Source of the DNA: Locusta migratoria
Lineage: Eukaryota; Arthropoda; Insecta; Orthoptera; Acrididae
Direction of reading: 5' to 3'
Length of the DNA stretch: 64,000 bases
Assembly: GCA_026315105.1 (NCBI GenBank)
Contig: CM048744.1
Span: 352,781,168 to 352,845,167, forward strand
Notes under the pieces: generated by a model
The model's input: only the letters and a program-made list of their open reading frames with translations
What the model was told of the DNA's origin: nothing
The model's database searches: none
In this document: one piece after another, positions 22,610 through 34,070 of the stretch
Layout of the letters: each line of letters opens with the position of its first letter
Position numbering within the stretch: the stretch's first letter is position 1
Made by a program: the position numbers and the translations under genes

Positions 22610-23490
22610 GAACGTCGCTATATGTGTAGTGAAAGTTAAATGTTATCAGTTTAGAATGAGAGAAATGTGTGCATAATTATTAAAAGTAAAAGTAGCCTTG
22701 CTTCTTCTCTTGACGATAACTCTCGCTGTTGCTGTTGCTGCAGCAGTTCAACAGCATGGAAATGTTGAAGTACATTTATATTTTATAAGTTTAACGTTGC
22801 AGTGAATAATATAAAATGAATGACAAAGAATAGTGCGTAAGTAGGCAGGTAAAATTTTACTTCCGGCATTGGAGGTGTAGTGTGCTAATGTTGGCAACGA
22901 ATGCTCTTCGGATACTCAAACAAATAGATTAAGGGGAATAATTATTTTATGCTGTTCCTGCTCTGTGGTTGACAGATTCCTCTATATGCCCTTCTCCGAT
23001 CAGTAAATTAATGACACTCCTAAAGCAAATACAAATTTTATATATGCCCAGACATCATTAGTTCTGTGTAATCACGTTGTACTGCTAAGTCTGACTCAAT
23101 ATTTTGTGCGAATTTATTCATGTCAAAGAAAACATATCAGTTGTAAAGTTACTTTCTTGTTTATAACTAATTTCCCAAACATAACTTCGCGTTATTTGAG
23201 ATTTTTCTAGAGATAAGCACCAAATAAAACGATCATCGATTCCACTGTACATTTTCGTAGTTGTATTAAAATTTAGGTCTATTTTTTTTTTTTTCGTTGG
23301 ATTACAATTAGGTGCAAGAAGAGGGCGCAAAATAGATGAGAGCACAATGAAAAGCCGTTTCCTTTCGTAAAAGTCGGTGAGATTAGCTGCAGTTCGTAAA
23401 AAGTCCATTTCCAGCGAAAGTACTAAGTGGCTATAGTTCCGCGTTTACTGCTTTTCAATATGGCGTCGAGCGCAACGCTTGGTAACATAC
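22610..23490. other. Presumed intron or intergenic; no second THAP exon seen
   Basis: AT-rich with a short GCTGTT repeat near 22725 and a T-run at 23281-23295. The ORF at 23118-23408 has no domain. No acceptor followed by THAP-like coding sequence was found. Confidence 0.4.
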
Positions 23491-23499
23491 AGATCAAAG

Positions 23500-23915
23500 G
23501 CGCCGCCCCCAGGTTTCCCATCTGTATGCTCCCTATTCTGTGCTACTGGTACAATGGCAGCTTATCACGTTTCAAGGGCGTTTGAACGTCGGCAATGGGA
23601 CACAGGAGTGTATCTACGCGGTTGCGACGAGGTTGGAATTTTCCCGTACGACCATTTCACGAGTGCGCAGTGAATGTCGGAAATCCAGTAAAACATCGGA
23701 TTTCCGTAATCGCTGCGGCCTGAAAAATATCCTACAAGCACGGGACCACAAGCGAATGAAGAGAATCGTTCAACGTGACAGAAGTGCCCCCCTTCCGCAA
23801 ACTGCTGCGGATTTCAGTGGTGGGTCATCAACAAATGTCAGCGTACGAGTCATTCATCAAAACATCAGCGACATGGGCTTTCGGAGCCGAAGGCCCACTG
23901 GTGACCCTTGGTGAT
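23500..23915 (+). pseudogene. Tc1-like transposase N-terminus, truncated
   Basis: Two overlapping frames give MAAYHVSRAFERRQ and then FSRTTISRVRSECRKSSKTS, RMKRIVQRDRSAPLPQTAADF and VSVRVIHQNISDMGFRSRRP. This is the paired-like DNA-binding region of a Tc1 transposase (two HTH units joined by a GRPR-like hook). The DDE domain is absent. Sequence switches to a LINE at about 23916. Confidence 0.75.
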
Positions 23916-25141
23916 TGCTAGTAAATTAGAATTCTATGGTGTCACGGGAAATGCTGCAAAATGGTTCAAGTCGTACCTCACTAACAGGAAACAAAGGGTG
24001 TCAGTGCAAGTGACTAGTGAATTAGGCCAACAGTCATCATCGGATTGAGAAGAAATTACATCTGGTGTCCCACAAGGATCCATCTTAGGGCCATTGCTTT
24101 TTCTTGTGTACATTAATGATCTACCAGAAGCAGAGTTCGTTTTGTTTGCAGATGATACAAGTATTGCAATAAAAAGTACGTCAAGCATAGTGATAGAAAG
24201 GTCTGCTAATGATATTTTCATGAACATTAATAAGTGGTTTAAAGCCAACTCATTGTCATCAAACTTTGAAAAGACGCACTACATGCAGTTCAGAACATGT
24301 AAGAGATTTCCTGACAGCATATGCATTAAGTATGAAGAATAGCAGATAGAAGTGGTTGACAGTATTAAATTCCTGGGATTACATCTTGATAATAAATTTA
24401 GTTGGAGGAGCACACCACAGAACTGCAGAAACGACTCAACAAATCTATATTTTCAATACGAGTATTATCAGACATAGGAGACATAAAAATAACAAAGCTT
24501 GCATACTTTGCTTACTTTCATTCCTTAATGTCATATGATATAATATTTTGGGGTAACTCTTCAAGTCAGTTAAAAGTCTTCAGAGTCCAAAAACGTGTAA
24601 TACGTATTATTTGTGGAGTAAATTCACGGACGTCTTGTAGAAGCCTATTCAAAGAACTGGGTATATTAACTACTCCCTCTCAGTATATTTATTCCTTAAT
24701 GAAATTTGTCATAAATAATATATCCCTTTTCCCAACAAACAGCTCAGTTCATACATACAATACTAGAAATAAAAATGATCTACACAAGGACTTAAAAGCA
24801 CTTACTTTAGTTCAAAAAGGGGTCCACTACTCAGGAACACACATTTTCAATAATTTACCATCAAGTATAAAAAATTTAGCTACAAATAAAGATCAGTTTA
24901 AGAGGAACCTAAAAGACTTTCTAGTGGTCAACTCCTTCTACTCCATTAGTGAATTTCTAAATTGTACCAAATGATGCATGCACTCTTATGTATCTGTATT
25001 TATATTATAAGTGTATGTATTTGTATTTATATTATTAGTATTATCTATTATTCAACTTATAAATTTTGTTTCTTGACATGTTCCACATCCACGAGAATCC
25101 CCTCAACATGGATCTACGAAACAAATAACTAATCTAATCTA
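23916..25141 (+). pseudogene. CR1/Jockey-like LINE, 5'-truncated
   Basis: It reads through RT motifs with a few breaks: YGVTGNAAKWFKSYL-like (shifted), SGVPQGSILGPLLFLVYIND, LFADDTSIAIKS (catalytic FADD), FLGLHLDNKFSW, YDIIFWGNSS, VQKRVIRIICGVN and FKRNLKDFLV. This is the C-terminal half of ORF2 of a Jockey/CR1-group LINE. It ends with ACATGTTCCACATCC and a CTAATCTAATCTAA tail. The endonuclease domain is missing, and frameshifts near 24050 and 24340 break it. Confidence 0.8.
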
Positions 25142-26391
25142 AGGCTACGACGCAACTCTCATTTTCTGCTCCTAGGGTGGATGCTGAGAGTTTAGTTGCA
25201 TATCTCAAAGGCGCACTGCCCACCCTCTAGTCTACAACGCTACCGTTTTCGAATGTCTTCACTCACAAGTTTCTACGTCTTTTAGTGAACCTTATGCCAC
25301 GTTATCTTTTGGGCTTTGTTTGGTAAGCACGAACATGACATAAATGTTCAACAACGTGCAGTGGGAGACATAAGTAGAAAGAAGTTGTGCATCACCCCTA
25401 TGGACAGAAAGACGAAGAATAGCTCTGCCTGAAGACTGTCGTCACACACACTAATTTCATCTGTTTTCTTAAGTCACGCAGGTCCAGCTGCAAAACTGCT
25501 CATCTAACGGCTTACAACAGCAACAAAAATTTTATTTTCATTGTTTTCTTTTATTACTGACTGAATTAAAAATACATTTTAAGTCTGGCGCACTATATCA
25601 AGTATTTACTTTAGCAACTGTGTATTTGAGTTGGGCAACTGTCCACAAAATTTAAATATAATTTCAAGCCTTTTCTAAACTTTTTATCGCTTACAGCACC
25701 AGAAATTAAGAAAACAAAATTAATTTATCACTTATTGAATGTTGATTATTTATGCAGTGTTTTTTTTTTCAACATGCAACGTGTGTTAATTGATTAGATC
25801 CTTAGTGCTAACTCTTTTCGCTGCCGATGTTGTGTCATGCACTGATATAATAGTGAAGACACCTACAAACCATATCAATATTTAGCTTGGAAGAAACATT
25901 ATGTAATCAGAAAGTTACAAATATTTCTCACTATCTGATACACATTTGCACGTATAAATAAAACAAGAACTGTGGTGAAACAAAGAAGGTTCCATATGAC
26001 TACCACACATCGCCTATGATTACCAAATGAAACAAAACATCTTTATGAAAGTCATTGCAATTCTCATTCGTACAGAAATACTAAATACTATTTATGCGTT
26101 CAGCCAAGAGCTTACAAAACTTATCGGTTGTAAGACTTGAGAATAACTCAGTGTACAATCTTATTTAACTGCTTGTAATGTTATTTTGTAGCCGTTCGCG
26201 ATTATTTCATTCTCCCGAACATCGATAGTAATCAGTGATCTGCACATACGCCGGATGTATAACTCGGGCGTTTGAGCTCAGAACAGTGGCGTGCCTGCAC
26301 TTTCATATACTTTGCGAACGATATGACATTTCCCACCATGTTGTAATTAGTCAAACTAATTTCCACCACTTAGTATGTGACAAAGAACTGC
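25142..26391. other. No recognisable gene
   Basis: AT-rich. No conserved frame, terminal repeat or RNA gene recognised; short ORFs only. Confidence 0.45.
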
Positions 26392-26496
26392 TTGATTACC
26401 TCGTGGCCGCGCGGAATGGACGCGTGGTCTAAGGCTTCATGCTACGGACTGGGCGGTCATTCCCGCCGGAGGTTCGAGTCCTCCCTCGGGCATGTG

Positions 26497-26545
<49 letters not shown>

Positions 26546-26583
26546 TCCTTGGTCCAACAGGTTTACAAACATTTGATTACCTC
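26392..26583 (+). mobile_element. SINE-D copy carrying a (GT)n tract
   Basis: tRNA-like head GTGGCCGCGCGGAATGGACG with box B GGTTCGAGTCC, then GGGCATGTGAG, a (GT)n run (26498-26544), then a shortened version of the shared SINE tail (TTTACAAACATTTGATT). TTGATTACCTC at 26392-26402 and 26573-26583 is an 11-bp target duplication. Confidence 0.85.
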
Positions 26584-27073
26584 TTGTTTTGAAATTTACG
26601 TCAACTTGCGATGTAACAGGTTGGTATCGGAACGGATTCGAAACGTATCTTACTTTTGGTTTTCTTGTAATATTAATAGTAGCCATGTTGTAATTAGACA
26701 AAAAACAGAATATGAATATCTTTGGCTGGCACGCTCATACATCTTCAGTTCACCATCCATGGAATATACATATCAATGATAGCAACTAACGATAATAAGT
26801 AATGTATTTACCAGCATATTATTGAAATAATTCAATAAGAACATTATTGCGGTTTTAGTCTGCAGTCGTAAAGCATCTACACACGTCAAAAATTTCATAC
26901 ATTACTCATTTGTGACGTAGTAAGACGTTCGAATTCATTTCAAGAGTGGAAGTTTGGTTTATTAAAAGGTTTCCGGTAAGGGTCTCACTCGTTTATGATG
27001 ATCACAGGTATTTCACAATAAATAAGATATAAATTAAGGAAGATTAGGGTTTAAATCCCGTCGACATCGTGGT
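26584..27073. other. No recognisable gene
   Basis: AT-rich, nothing recognised. Confidence 0.45.
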
Positions 27074-27198
27074 TACAGTCAAGCAGGGTAACTTTGTACC
27101 AGTCAGGGTATCTTTGTACCACTTCATATTTGGGTTTAAAATTGCTCGTGTTCCACCTATTGGCAATATTGTTTTGTAAAGATAATTTTTAATACCTA

Positions 27199-28518
27199 TG
27201 TTATAAATAATTGTAGATTTCAAGAAAGCCTATGATTGCATACATCGCAAGAGCCTGTTCAGATGTTAAGGGAGTTTGGATGGCAGAGAAACTCATAAAT
27301 CTGATAAGGATCTGTCTGAGCGACACACATGCTAAAGTGAAAATGGAAAATCTTGCAACTGAGGGATTTGAAATTGTGACAGGACTTAGGCAAGGAGATC
27401 GGCTGTCCCCTATTCTGTTCAATTTTGCCCTCGAGAAGATTGTTCGCGAAACCTTCCAAAAGAATGAAGGGATTGAAATTGAGGGAAACAGACTGACATA
27501 CTTGGTCTATGCAGATGACATCTGTCTACTCTCTAGCTCTGAAGAAGACTTGAAACAACCGACCACAGCACTAAAGGAGGCCGCCAGAAAATTTGGCCTA
27601 CTCATCAATGAAGCCAAGACAGAGTACCTCGTTATGACCCATAAACAGATGCTGGACATCTACAGTCACTGCAGGCGGGAGACATGTCCTACAAGACAGT
27701 GCGTGAATTTAAAGAGCGGGGGGCATTTTTCACAGACAACTCTTGTTGTGAAGCGGAGATCAACGCCAGAATTCCACCTGAAAACGGATCCTACCACACC
27801 CTAGTGCAACTGCTTCGCTCCAAATGTCTATCCAGACAATTCAAAATCCAACTGTACAAAACCCTGCTCCAGCCAGTTGTGCTATATGGATGTGAAACAT
27901 GGAGTATTCGAAGCTCCTTGTATTTGAGAGAAAAGTTCTTCGGAAGATCTACGGTCCAGTTTTGAATGCAGACACAGGGGAATGAAGGATCAGACACAAC
28001 CAAGAGCTTCAGGAATTATACCAACAGCCCAGCATAGCAGAAACCATAAAAGCCAAGCGTATGCAGGGGGCCGGTCATGAGACCCGGATGCCGGCCACGG
28101 TGACCGAGGGGACTGAGGCGCTTCAGTCACGGTCTGCACGGCCACTACGGTCGGGGGTTCGAATCCCCCCTTGGGCATGGATATTTGTGCCGTCCTTAGT
28201 CTTAGCTAGTTCATAAGTAGTTTGTAAGCTTAGGAACTGATGACCCCGTAGTTAAGTCCCATAAGTTGTACAAACATTTGAACATTTTTGAGACCCGGAT
28301 GGAAGAGGGCAAGTGGCCTCAGAAGCTCCAGGATTTCACCCCTGCAGGAAGCAGACCCCCAGGAAGACCAAGGAAACGTTGGAGGGATGGCCTCCATGAA
28401 GACCTGAAACAAGCAGCAATAGATGAGGACAGGTGGCGGATAACAGCAATGGACTGGAAGCACTGGAGACGGAAACTTGTAGCAGCCTGATCACGTAGAA
28501 GAAGTGTTATAAATAATT
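27199..28518 (+). pseudogene. LINE inside the MITE: RT fragment with YADD
   Basis: A 5'-truncated non-LTR element (27213-28504) with a perfect 14-bp target duplication, TGTTATAAATAATT, at 27199-27212 and 28505-28518. It encodes DFKKAYDCIHRKSLF, GLRQGDRLSPILFNFAL, YLVYADDICLLSS (catalytic YADD) and GLLINEAKTEYLVM. After frame breaks come LQPVVLYGCETWSI and, past an inserted SINE, PPGRPRKRWRDGL and WRITAMDWKHWRR. Frameshifts lie near 27260, 27650 and 27960. The closest style is RTE-like or an endonuclease/RT group; clade not fixed. Confidence 0.8.
28078..28301 (+). mobile_element. SINE-A inside the LINE
   Basis: Full-length SINE-A (28091-28288) between two copies of TGAGACCCGGATG (28078-28090, 28289-28301). 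Removing it restores the LINE reading frame across GHETRMEEGKW, so the SINE arrived after the LINE. Confidence 0.9.
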
Positions 28519-28639
28519 CCCCAGTAGGTGGAACATCAGCCATATGAAAGCCAAACATTAAGTGGTACAAAGATACCTTCACTGGTAAAATGTTACCCTG
28601 ATTGACTGTATTAGAGACGGAGATCACGCCAGTATTGAT

Positions 28640-28820
28640 TCTTGCTAAGGATGGGAAAGAAATCGGTCGTGGCCTTCGGAAGTAAGCATCGCAGCATTTG
28701 CCTGTTGTGATTTAAGGAAATCACGGGAAACCTAAATTAGGATGGCCGGAGGCGTATTTGAACCAGCGTCCTCCAGAATGTGAGTCCAGTGTGTCACCAC
28801 GGTGCCACCTCTCCCGGTCC
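28640..28820 (-). mobile_element. SINE-K copy (GGCCATCC body)
   Basis: On the minus strand: a tRNA-like GGTTCAAATAC box-B relic, then CGGCCATCCTAATTTAGG, TTTCCCGTGATTTCC, AGGCAAATGCTG and CCCATCCTTAGC. This is the body of a SINE type widespread in insects. The head is degenerate. Confidence 0.6.
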
Positions 28821-29194
28821 ACAATAAATAGCCTCACTGTTTCACCTCGCTGTCGATAAGATCGACAAAAGGCAAACGATGAACTTGAACGAGGACACTT
28901 GGCAGGCTCTGCCAAGGAGTATTTTCGCGTCGCCCGGTGAAGCGTGCCAAGCGTGGCTTGTGTGCGGAAGTTTACCACCCGCGCCGCATAGCGGTCAACG
29001 ACTGAACACGGCGGTGCCAGCGCGTTGCTACAACAATCACCAAAGATTTGCACCGACTCTGCAGTTAGCAGATACTGAAGCGGCACTTAGCACTGCAGAA
29101 GACGGCGTCACGTTCACACGGCACTGTGGGAAGATTATTTCGGCGCGGGCCTGTCACTACCTCGGTCCACATCTCGCAGGTCAACAATAGATCA
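28821..29194 (+). other. GC-richer segment with an unassigned 103-codon ORF
   Basis: The ORF at 28879-29190 starts MNLNEDTWQALPRS and shows no family motif. The segment is more GC-rich than its surroundings and abuts a dispersed repeat at 29195. It could be chance, an exon piece or TE debris; I do not claim a gene. Confidence 0.2.
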
Positions 29195-29420
29195 AATTTT
29201 GGCCCACTTTAGGTTACGGTAGTAACATGGAAAGTGGGCCTTTGCGATCGCCTTTTGACAGCTCGAAATTCGAACGTAAGTAAGGGCTCACTCAACCTTT
29301 CATCTGACACAAAAATTGAATAAACGAATTTTTAGAGGAGAAAATTCTCAACAACGTTACTTTGATATGTTTTTATCATAACTCGTACTGTTACAGAGAT
29401 ATTTGCAAAAATAACGGCGA
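29195..29420 (+). repeat. Dispersed repeat, copy 1 (partner at 37055-37268)
   Basis: It begins with a hairpin: GGCCCACTTT near 29213 pairs with AAAGTGGGCC near 29240. Then CAGCTCGAAATT, AATAAACGAATTTTTAGAGGA and ACAGAGATATTTGCAAAAAT. The partner 8 kb away carries the same landmarks in the opposite direction. Non-coding. Confidence 0.65.
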
Positions 29421-29699
29421 TCTGACACAGTCACTTAATTTTACTTAAACCAGGCGTTTGGAAATGTCACGTGACATTCCTCGCCCAGAACTCTCTCTGG
29501 CATGCTCTATCTTGCTTTCTGTATTTTATGATTTTCTTATTATAACTTACTCGTTGCCATTTGAAAGCAATGGCCCACTGAATAATTAACAAAGAATACG
29601 TCGTTCTTAGTACGTTAAATTATAATCCAGTGCCTAAAAATGTAGTATTAGCAGTTAAAAACTGCTATCTACAGTACAAGAATTATGGAACAGTTTCGT
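29421..29699. other. No recognisable feature
   Basis: AT-rich, nothing seen. Confidence 0.4.
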
Positions 29700-29905
29700 A
29701 ATTAAACACAATAGAGGCATTGAATTAAAATTTATTCTGTGGCCAGGATTCGAAACCGGGACCTCCTACTTCCTAGGGAGGTGCTTTAGACCACTCAGCT
29801 AACACACCGTTGTAGCCAAAACCACTACGGAGACTCTTAAAGCACGTCTCCCTCCACACCATATACTTTAACTCTGCCTCATGTTCCCTGTGAAATGCGT
29901 ATCAA
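29700..29905 (-). mobile_element. SINE-E copy 1 (tRNA-like)
   Basis: On the minus strand: GTTAGCTGAGTGGTCTAAAG (box A), GGTTTCGAATCCTGG (box B), then CACAGAATAAATTTTAATTC. It extends upstream of the head through GTCTCCCTCCACACC. The same long unit recurs at 30171-30600 in the opposite direction. Confidence 0.7.
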
Positions 29906-29999
29906 ATTGCCAGGGCTCTCCTACATTGGAATAGCACCCCAGCAAAGAACGCGAATAGGAACAATCCCGCCTTGTTACTCAGGCCGAGGTGATATAAAT

Positions 30000-30170
30000 A
30001 TCAACAAATAATACAATTTCTTGAGACAACATTGTCTCGTTATACCAAAGGTATTAAACACAAGGAGAGGCATTAAATTAAAATTTATGCTGTGGCCAGG
30101 ATTCGAACCCAGGACGTCCTACTTACTAGGTAGGTACTTTAGATCACTCAGCTAACACTGCGTTGTAGCA
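30000..30170 (-). mobile_element. SINE-E copy 2, left arm of an inverted repeat
   Basis: Minus-strand head and 3' body (ATAAATTTTAATTTAATGCC, GAGACAATGTTGTCTC). It joins copy 3 head-to-head at about 30170. Confidence 0.7.
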
Positions 30171-30413
30171 TTTCACGCGGAACCTGAGGCAGAGTAAAAG
30201 TATATGGTATGGAGGGAGACGTGCTTTAAGACAGTCCGTGTAGTTGCTTTGGCTACAACGCTGTGTTAGCTGAGTGGTGCCGGGCGCCGTGGCTCAGCGC
30301 GCCCGGTCAGAGGGCTCAACGCCCTCTGTAATAAAAAAGCTGAGCCAACAACACACCGAACATGAACGAACACAAACGATCAGCGTCCGCAACGAAGAGA
30401 ACTACCAATAGAA

Positions 30414-30446
<33 letters not shown>

Positions 30447-30600
30447 GTGGTCTAAAGCAACTTCCTATTAAGTTGGGGGTCCCAGGTTCGAATCCTGGCT
30501 ACAGCATAAATTTTAATTCAATGCCTCTCCTTATGTTTAATACTTTTGGCATAACGAGACAATGTTGTCTCAAGAAATTGCATTATTTGTTGGTAGTTTC
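30171..30600 (+). mobile_element. SINE-E copy 3, right arm, split by SINE-F
   Basis: Plus strand: upstream unit (GAGGCAGAGTAAAAG, GGAGGGAGACGTGC), head GCTACAACGCTGTGTTAGC, then SINE-F, then CTAAAGCAACTTCC, box B GGTTCGAATCCTGG and the 3' body to TTGTTGGTAG. Arms of about 160 nt in copies 2 and 3 can fold together. Confidence 0.7.
30274..30451 (+). mobile_element. SINE-F with poly-A tail, nested in SINE-E
   Basis: It starts GCCGGGCGCCGTGGCTCAGC (30279) and contains AAAAAAGCTGAGCCAAC and CAGCGTCCGCAACGAAG. It ends in a run of about 31 A (to 30445). A short GTGGT duplicate flanks it (30274-30278, 30447-30451). It is the only SINE here with a poly-A tail, so it probably uses a different LINE partner. 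Box B is missing or degenerate. Confidence 0.65.
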
Positions 30601-31190
30601 GTAATTGTCCGCTAGTGTCGTGGGAAACGCGTTAGGTGTATTACCCTAAGTCGACTGCAGTAGAGTACTCTCTCTACCACCACAAAAGTAACAAGATTTG
30701 TAATTGATTTGTAATTCAGTTTTGTTGATAAATTAACACTTAAGATGGATCCCGGTTTTCCGGGACGTTTGGGAACCCTAGATTAAATGATGCTCTGTGT
30801 ACTGTCTGCAGGCAATAGTAGGAACAACCGGATGTCTATGTCTGGCCAACCGTACTTTGATTTTTCATGGTTCATCGTCTCAACATTTACGTCTACCTTT
30901 ACACCACAATCACACTGTGAAAACCACTTAAAATGGTTGGCACATAATACTTTTCCCAGGATGACATATCGTGGTTTCTTCCTGTTGCCTTCACGTATGG
31001 AAGAAGACAAGAATGAACAAACATCTCCGTGCTTGCTGTAACTAGAGTTGCCAGATTAAATTCACAAAATTACCAACATTGTCTAGCGAAAGGACTTTCT
31101 GAGCAAATGGTCGGTAAACCATATTAGCAAACACTGAAAATATTATATTTATTACTGAAATAACATGCGATGGTCGCAGTACGGAGGATA
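30601..31190. other. No recognisable gene
   Basis: ORFs at 30783-31010 and 30787-31041 overlap on opposite strands and show no domain. Confidence 0.4.
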
Positions 31191-31735
31191 TAAAATGCAG
31201 AATGGCAATGGGAAGAAAAGCATTTTTGAAAAAAAGAAATTTGCTAACATCGAATATTTATTTAAGTGTAAGGAAGTCTTTTCTGAAGGCATTTGTGTGG
31301 AGTGTTGCCTTGTACGGGAGTGAAACATGGACGATAAGCAGTGCGGACAGGAAGAGAATAGAGGCTTTTGAAATGTGGTGCTACAGAAGAATGCTGAAGA
31401 TTAGGTGGGTAGATCGCATAACTAATGAAGAGGTACTGAACAGAATTGGTGAGAAAAGGAATTTTTGGCATACCCTGACTAAAAGAAGGGATCGCTTGGT
31501 AGGACACATTCTTAGACATAGGGGAATCGTAAATTTAGCATTGGAGGGAAGTGTGTGGGGTAAAAATCGCAGAGGGAGACCAAGAGACGCATTTAGTAAG
31601 CAGATTCAAATGGATGTGGGTTGTCGTTCTTATGAGGAGATGAAAAGGCTTGCTCAGGATAGAGTAGGGTGGAGAGCTGCATCAAACCAGTCTCCGGACT
31701 GAAGACCATAACAACAACAACAACTGATAGTAACA
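31191..31735 (+). pseudogene. RTE/BovB-like LINE 3' end
   Basis: An open frame of 166 codons (31202-31702) from the RT thumb to the stop: SVALYGSETWTISSADRKR, RIEAFEMWCYRRMLKIRW, RRDRLVGHILRH, RRGRPRDAF and WRAASNQSPD. The 3' end is followed by AACAACAACAACAAC, a short tandem tail as in RTE elements. RT catalytic motifs and endonuclease are absent (5' truncation). The same family lies at 1-402. Confidence 0.8.
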
Positions 31736-32410
31736 GTTTTCAACTGATTTTTACCAATTTTATTTCTTTATATCTTAAAGGTCAAGAACGCAGATCGTGC
31801 CGGCTGCTAACAGCGTACCAATAGTATGAATGGAATTGTATAATTAACGAACCATACATGCTTCCGTACTGAACACCGAACATGGGGCTGAAATACCGAA
31901 ATGTTCGGTAAAAATAGAAAGAAAGAACACATGACAATACAGGCTTTAACTAATGTATCTCGACTGTGAAATTACTACTGGAGTCACACGTGAAAAACTA
32001 TTCCTAACATACTGCTTCTTGAACCTCTATGTAGGCTTTCGCGAGGGTAGTTGACCTGTGTGTTCAAGCGTCTGCAAATACAGGTTTTCCTGCATTGCCA
32101 TGGCTTCTTGCCGAGAGCCAAAGAAACCAGTCACCGTGGGTGCTGCTCTTTTTCGTACATTCGTTATCCATAGTCATTCCTACTCGGTACTGCTCCCACA
32201 CAGTTGAGCAACATTCTACCGTTTGTCACATCAGTGATTACTAATCAATATTGCTATGAAATTTTGTTTCAGAATACTTTGCTTAGACTACTAGTAATAA
32301 ACCGAAGTGTTCCACATACGACTTATGTATGTTACTCAAACTGTTTAATATCCAAATAAATTGTTACAACCACATATTTGTAGAGGTCGATTAATTCCAA
32401 CTGATAATCT
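31736..32410. other. No recognisable gene
   Basis: Nothing recognised; AT-rich. Confidence 0.4.
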
Positions 32411-32565
32411 AGTCACACTATGGTAGGGGGTTCGAATCCCCCCTCGGGCATGGATATTTGTGCCGTCCTTAGGATTAGCTAGTTCATAAGTAGTTTGTAA
32501 GTTTAGGGACTGATGACCCCGCAGTTAAGTCCCATAAGCTATACAAACATTTGAACATTTTTTTT
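32411..32565 (+). mobile_element. SINE-A, 5'-truncated
   Basis: Only the part from just before box B (GGTTCGAATCC) to the ACATTTGAACATTTTTT tail is present. The head with box A is gone. Confidence 0.85.
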
Positions 32566-32890
32566 AATCCATTCACAACAGTAGGAATGTGTAGTTCAAC
32601 TGAACTATTCCACGAAATAAGCTATAGTTCATTTTAGTTCACTTTGGTGAACTATAGTTCTTACACTTCTTGCTTTTCCTATCTACTAGAAATTAGAAGG
32701 CGCATGCTCAAATATCAGTTCCCTAGATACTGAAAATACCCCCTACCCATGATCTAAAAGTATGTAGTTCAGAAGTCCTAATTTATTATTGCGTAAACTG
32801 CATCGGATGGGAAGACAGGAATTGTTCACTTAGTTCAGTTGATGAACTAGTTCCAAACTGCGCGAACTAAGCCGTATCGAAAGACCGAAA
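32566..32890. repeat. Region rich in GTTCA/TGAAC palindromes
   Basis: Inverted half-sites such as GTTCACTTTGGTGAAC (near 32640) and GTTCAGTTGATGAAC (near 32834). A segment of about 55 bp (32825-32880) recurs as a direct repeat at 34300-34353, on the far side of the mariner. Confidence 0.6.
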
Positions 32891-33099
32891 TACGAGGGTT
32901 GGAACTGAAATAGTGGCAACTATTTATTCACAACCGATACAAAAGCGTTACATGTTTCCGCCTGTTACTGTAATTCAAAGTTGTCACCAGTGTTGTGTAG
33001 AACCCGTTGATAACGATGTGGAATACGCAGAGCCTATACTTTTGATGGTGCGAATGGAGCGGTCTATTGCCTGTCGAATCTCTGGAACAGTTCTGAAGC

Positions 33100-34070
33100 G
33101 AAGTGGTTCATTCATATTTGGAATCAAATCAAAGTCACAAGGAGTATGGTGGATGGTTCAGTACTTTCCAGTCTTATCGACCGAGCAGAGCAGTCACAGC
33201 TTGCGCTGTATGCGCCCGCGCATTGTCGTGCAAAATGATGGGTACACTGCGCAGAAAATGTTGTCGCTTTTTTCTCAAAGCTGGTCGCAGGCGATGTTCC
33301 AAAAACGAACAGTAATGCTGAGCATTGACGGTCTGCCGTGTAGGAACGCAATGCGTTAGGATAACACCATCACAGTCGTACACGAAAATCACCATAACTT
33401 TCAGCAGACTGTGGTTCGGATGCACTTTTGACTTTCGCGGCGACCCAAAATGACGCCATTCGTTGGATTGACATTTCAGTTTTGGGCCGTACGATGTGGC
33501 CCATGTCTGATCCAGTGTCCAATTCTGCATTTCTGTCATTCAAAAATGTTCAAATGTTTGTTAAGCTTATGGGACTTAACTACGGGGTCATCAGTCCCTA
33601 AACTTACAAACTACTTATGAACTACTTACGAACTAGGACGGCACAAATATCCATGCCCGAGGGGGGATTCGAACCCCCGACCGTAGTGGCCGTGCTGACC
33701 GTGACTGCAGCGCCTCAGTCACCTCGGCCACCGCGGCCGGCCTTTCTGTCATTTCATGCGGAACCCATCGTAATGCAATTTTTCGCTTGCCCATGCTTTC
33801 CTTCAGGATACGAATCACAATCGTATGCGCTAATCCGGTTTCGTGGGCGTGCTCACGAATCGTCTGGCGTCGATCACTGACCACTAACGCGGCAACACTA
33901 TGCACTTCTTCTTCAGAGACGATAGGACGACATGCCCGATGCATGTGTGCCACAGTTTGCCGACCTTCGTTGAAGGCTTTTACCCAACGTGCCACTCTTC
34001 CGTAAGGCAATGCCGATTCCCCGCACGCCTTGATGACACTGTCGTGTTGTACGACCTCAGACACACTCAA
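33100..34070 (-). pseudogene. Mariner transposase, interrupted and decayed
   Basis: From the start at 34070: VIKACGESALPYGRVARWVK and DRRQTIREHAHETGL (HTH region), then KIALRWVPHEMTE, where SINE-A cuts in. It resumes with SKVHPNHSLLKVMVIFVYDC, EHRLRPALRKKRQHFL and PIILHDNARAHTAQAV (second catalytic Asp), then HPPYS. The third-Asp region after HPPYS is out of frame. Usual mariner length is near 345 residues, so the layout is complete apart from the SINE and late frameshifts. Confidence 0.85.
33530..33753 (-). mobile_element. SINE-A inside the mariner
   Basis: SINE body 33541-33742 between two copies of TTTCTGTCATT (33530-33540, 33743-33753). The duplicated bases encode MTE in both transposase halves. 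Confidence 0.9.

Larger units (their letters stand above)
27074..28610. mobile_element. TA-flanked MITE (227 bp) split by a LINE
   Basis: Left arm 27076-27212 and right arm 28519-28608 are inverted repeats for about 95 bp. Termini are CAGTCAAGCAGGGTAAC and, reverse-complemented from the right end, CAGTCAATCAGGGTAAC. TA dinucleotides flank it at 27074-27075 and 28609-28610. TA plus CAGT termini suggest a Tc1/mariner-mobilised MITE. Removing the LINE leaves 227 bp. Confidence 0.8.

Noticed and set aside
26504..26779. Cys/Val-rich and His/Thr-rich ORFs over GT tracts
   Set aside because: Translations of a microsatellite; the same holds for the ORFs over 60149-60209.
33617..33880. ORF with ISMPEGGFEPPTV
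   Set aside because: This peptide is the reversed SINE-A head and recurs in every minus SINE-A (8241, 17653 and others).
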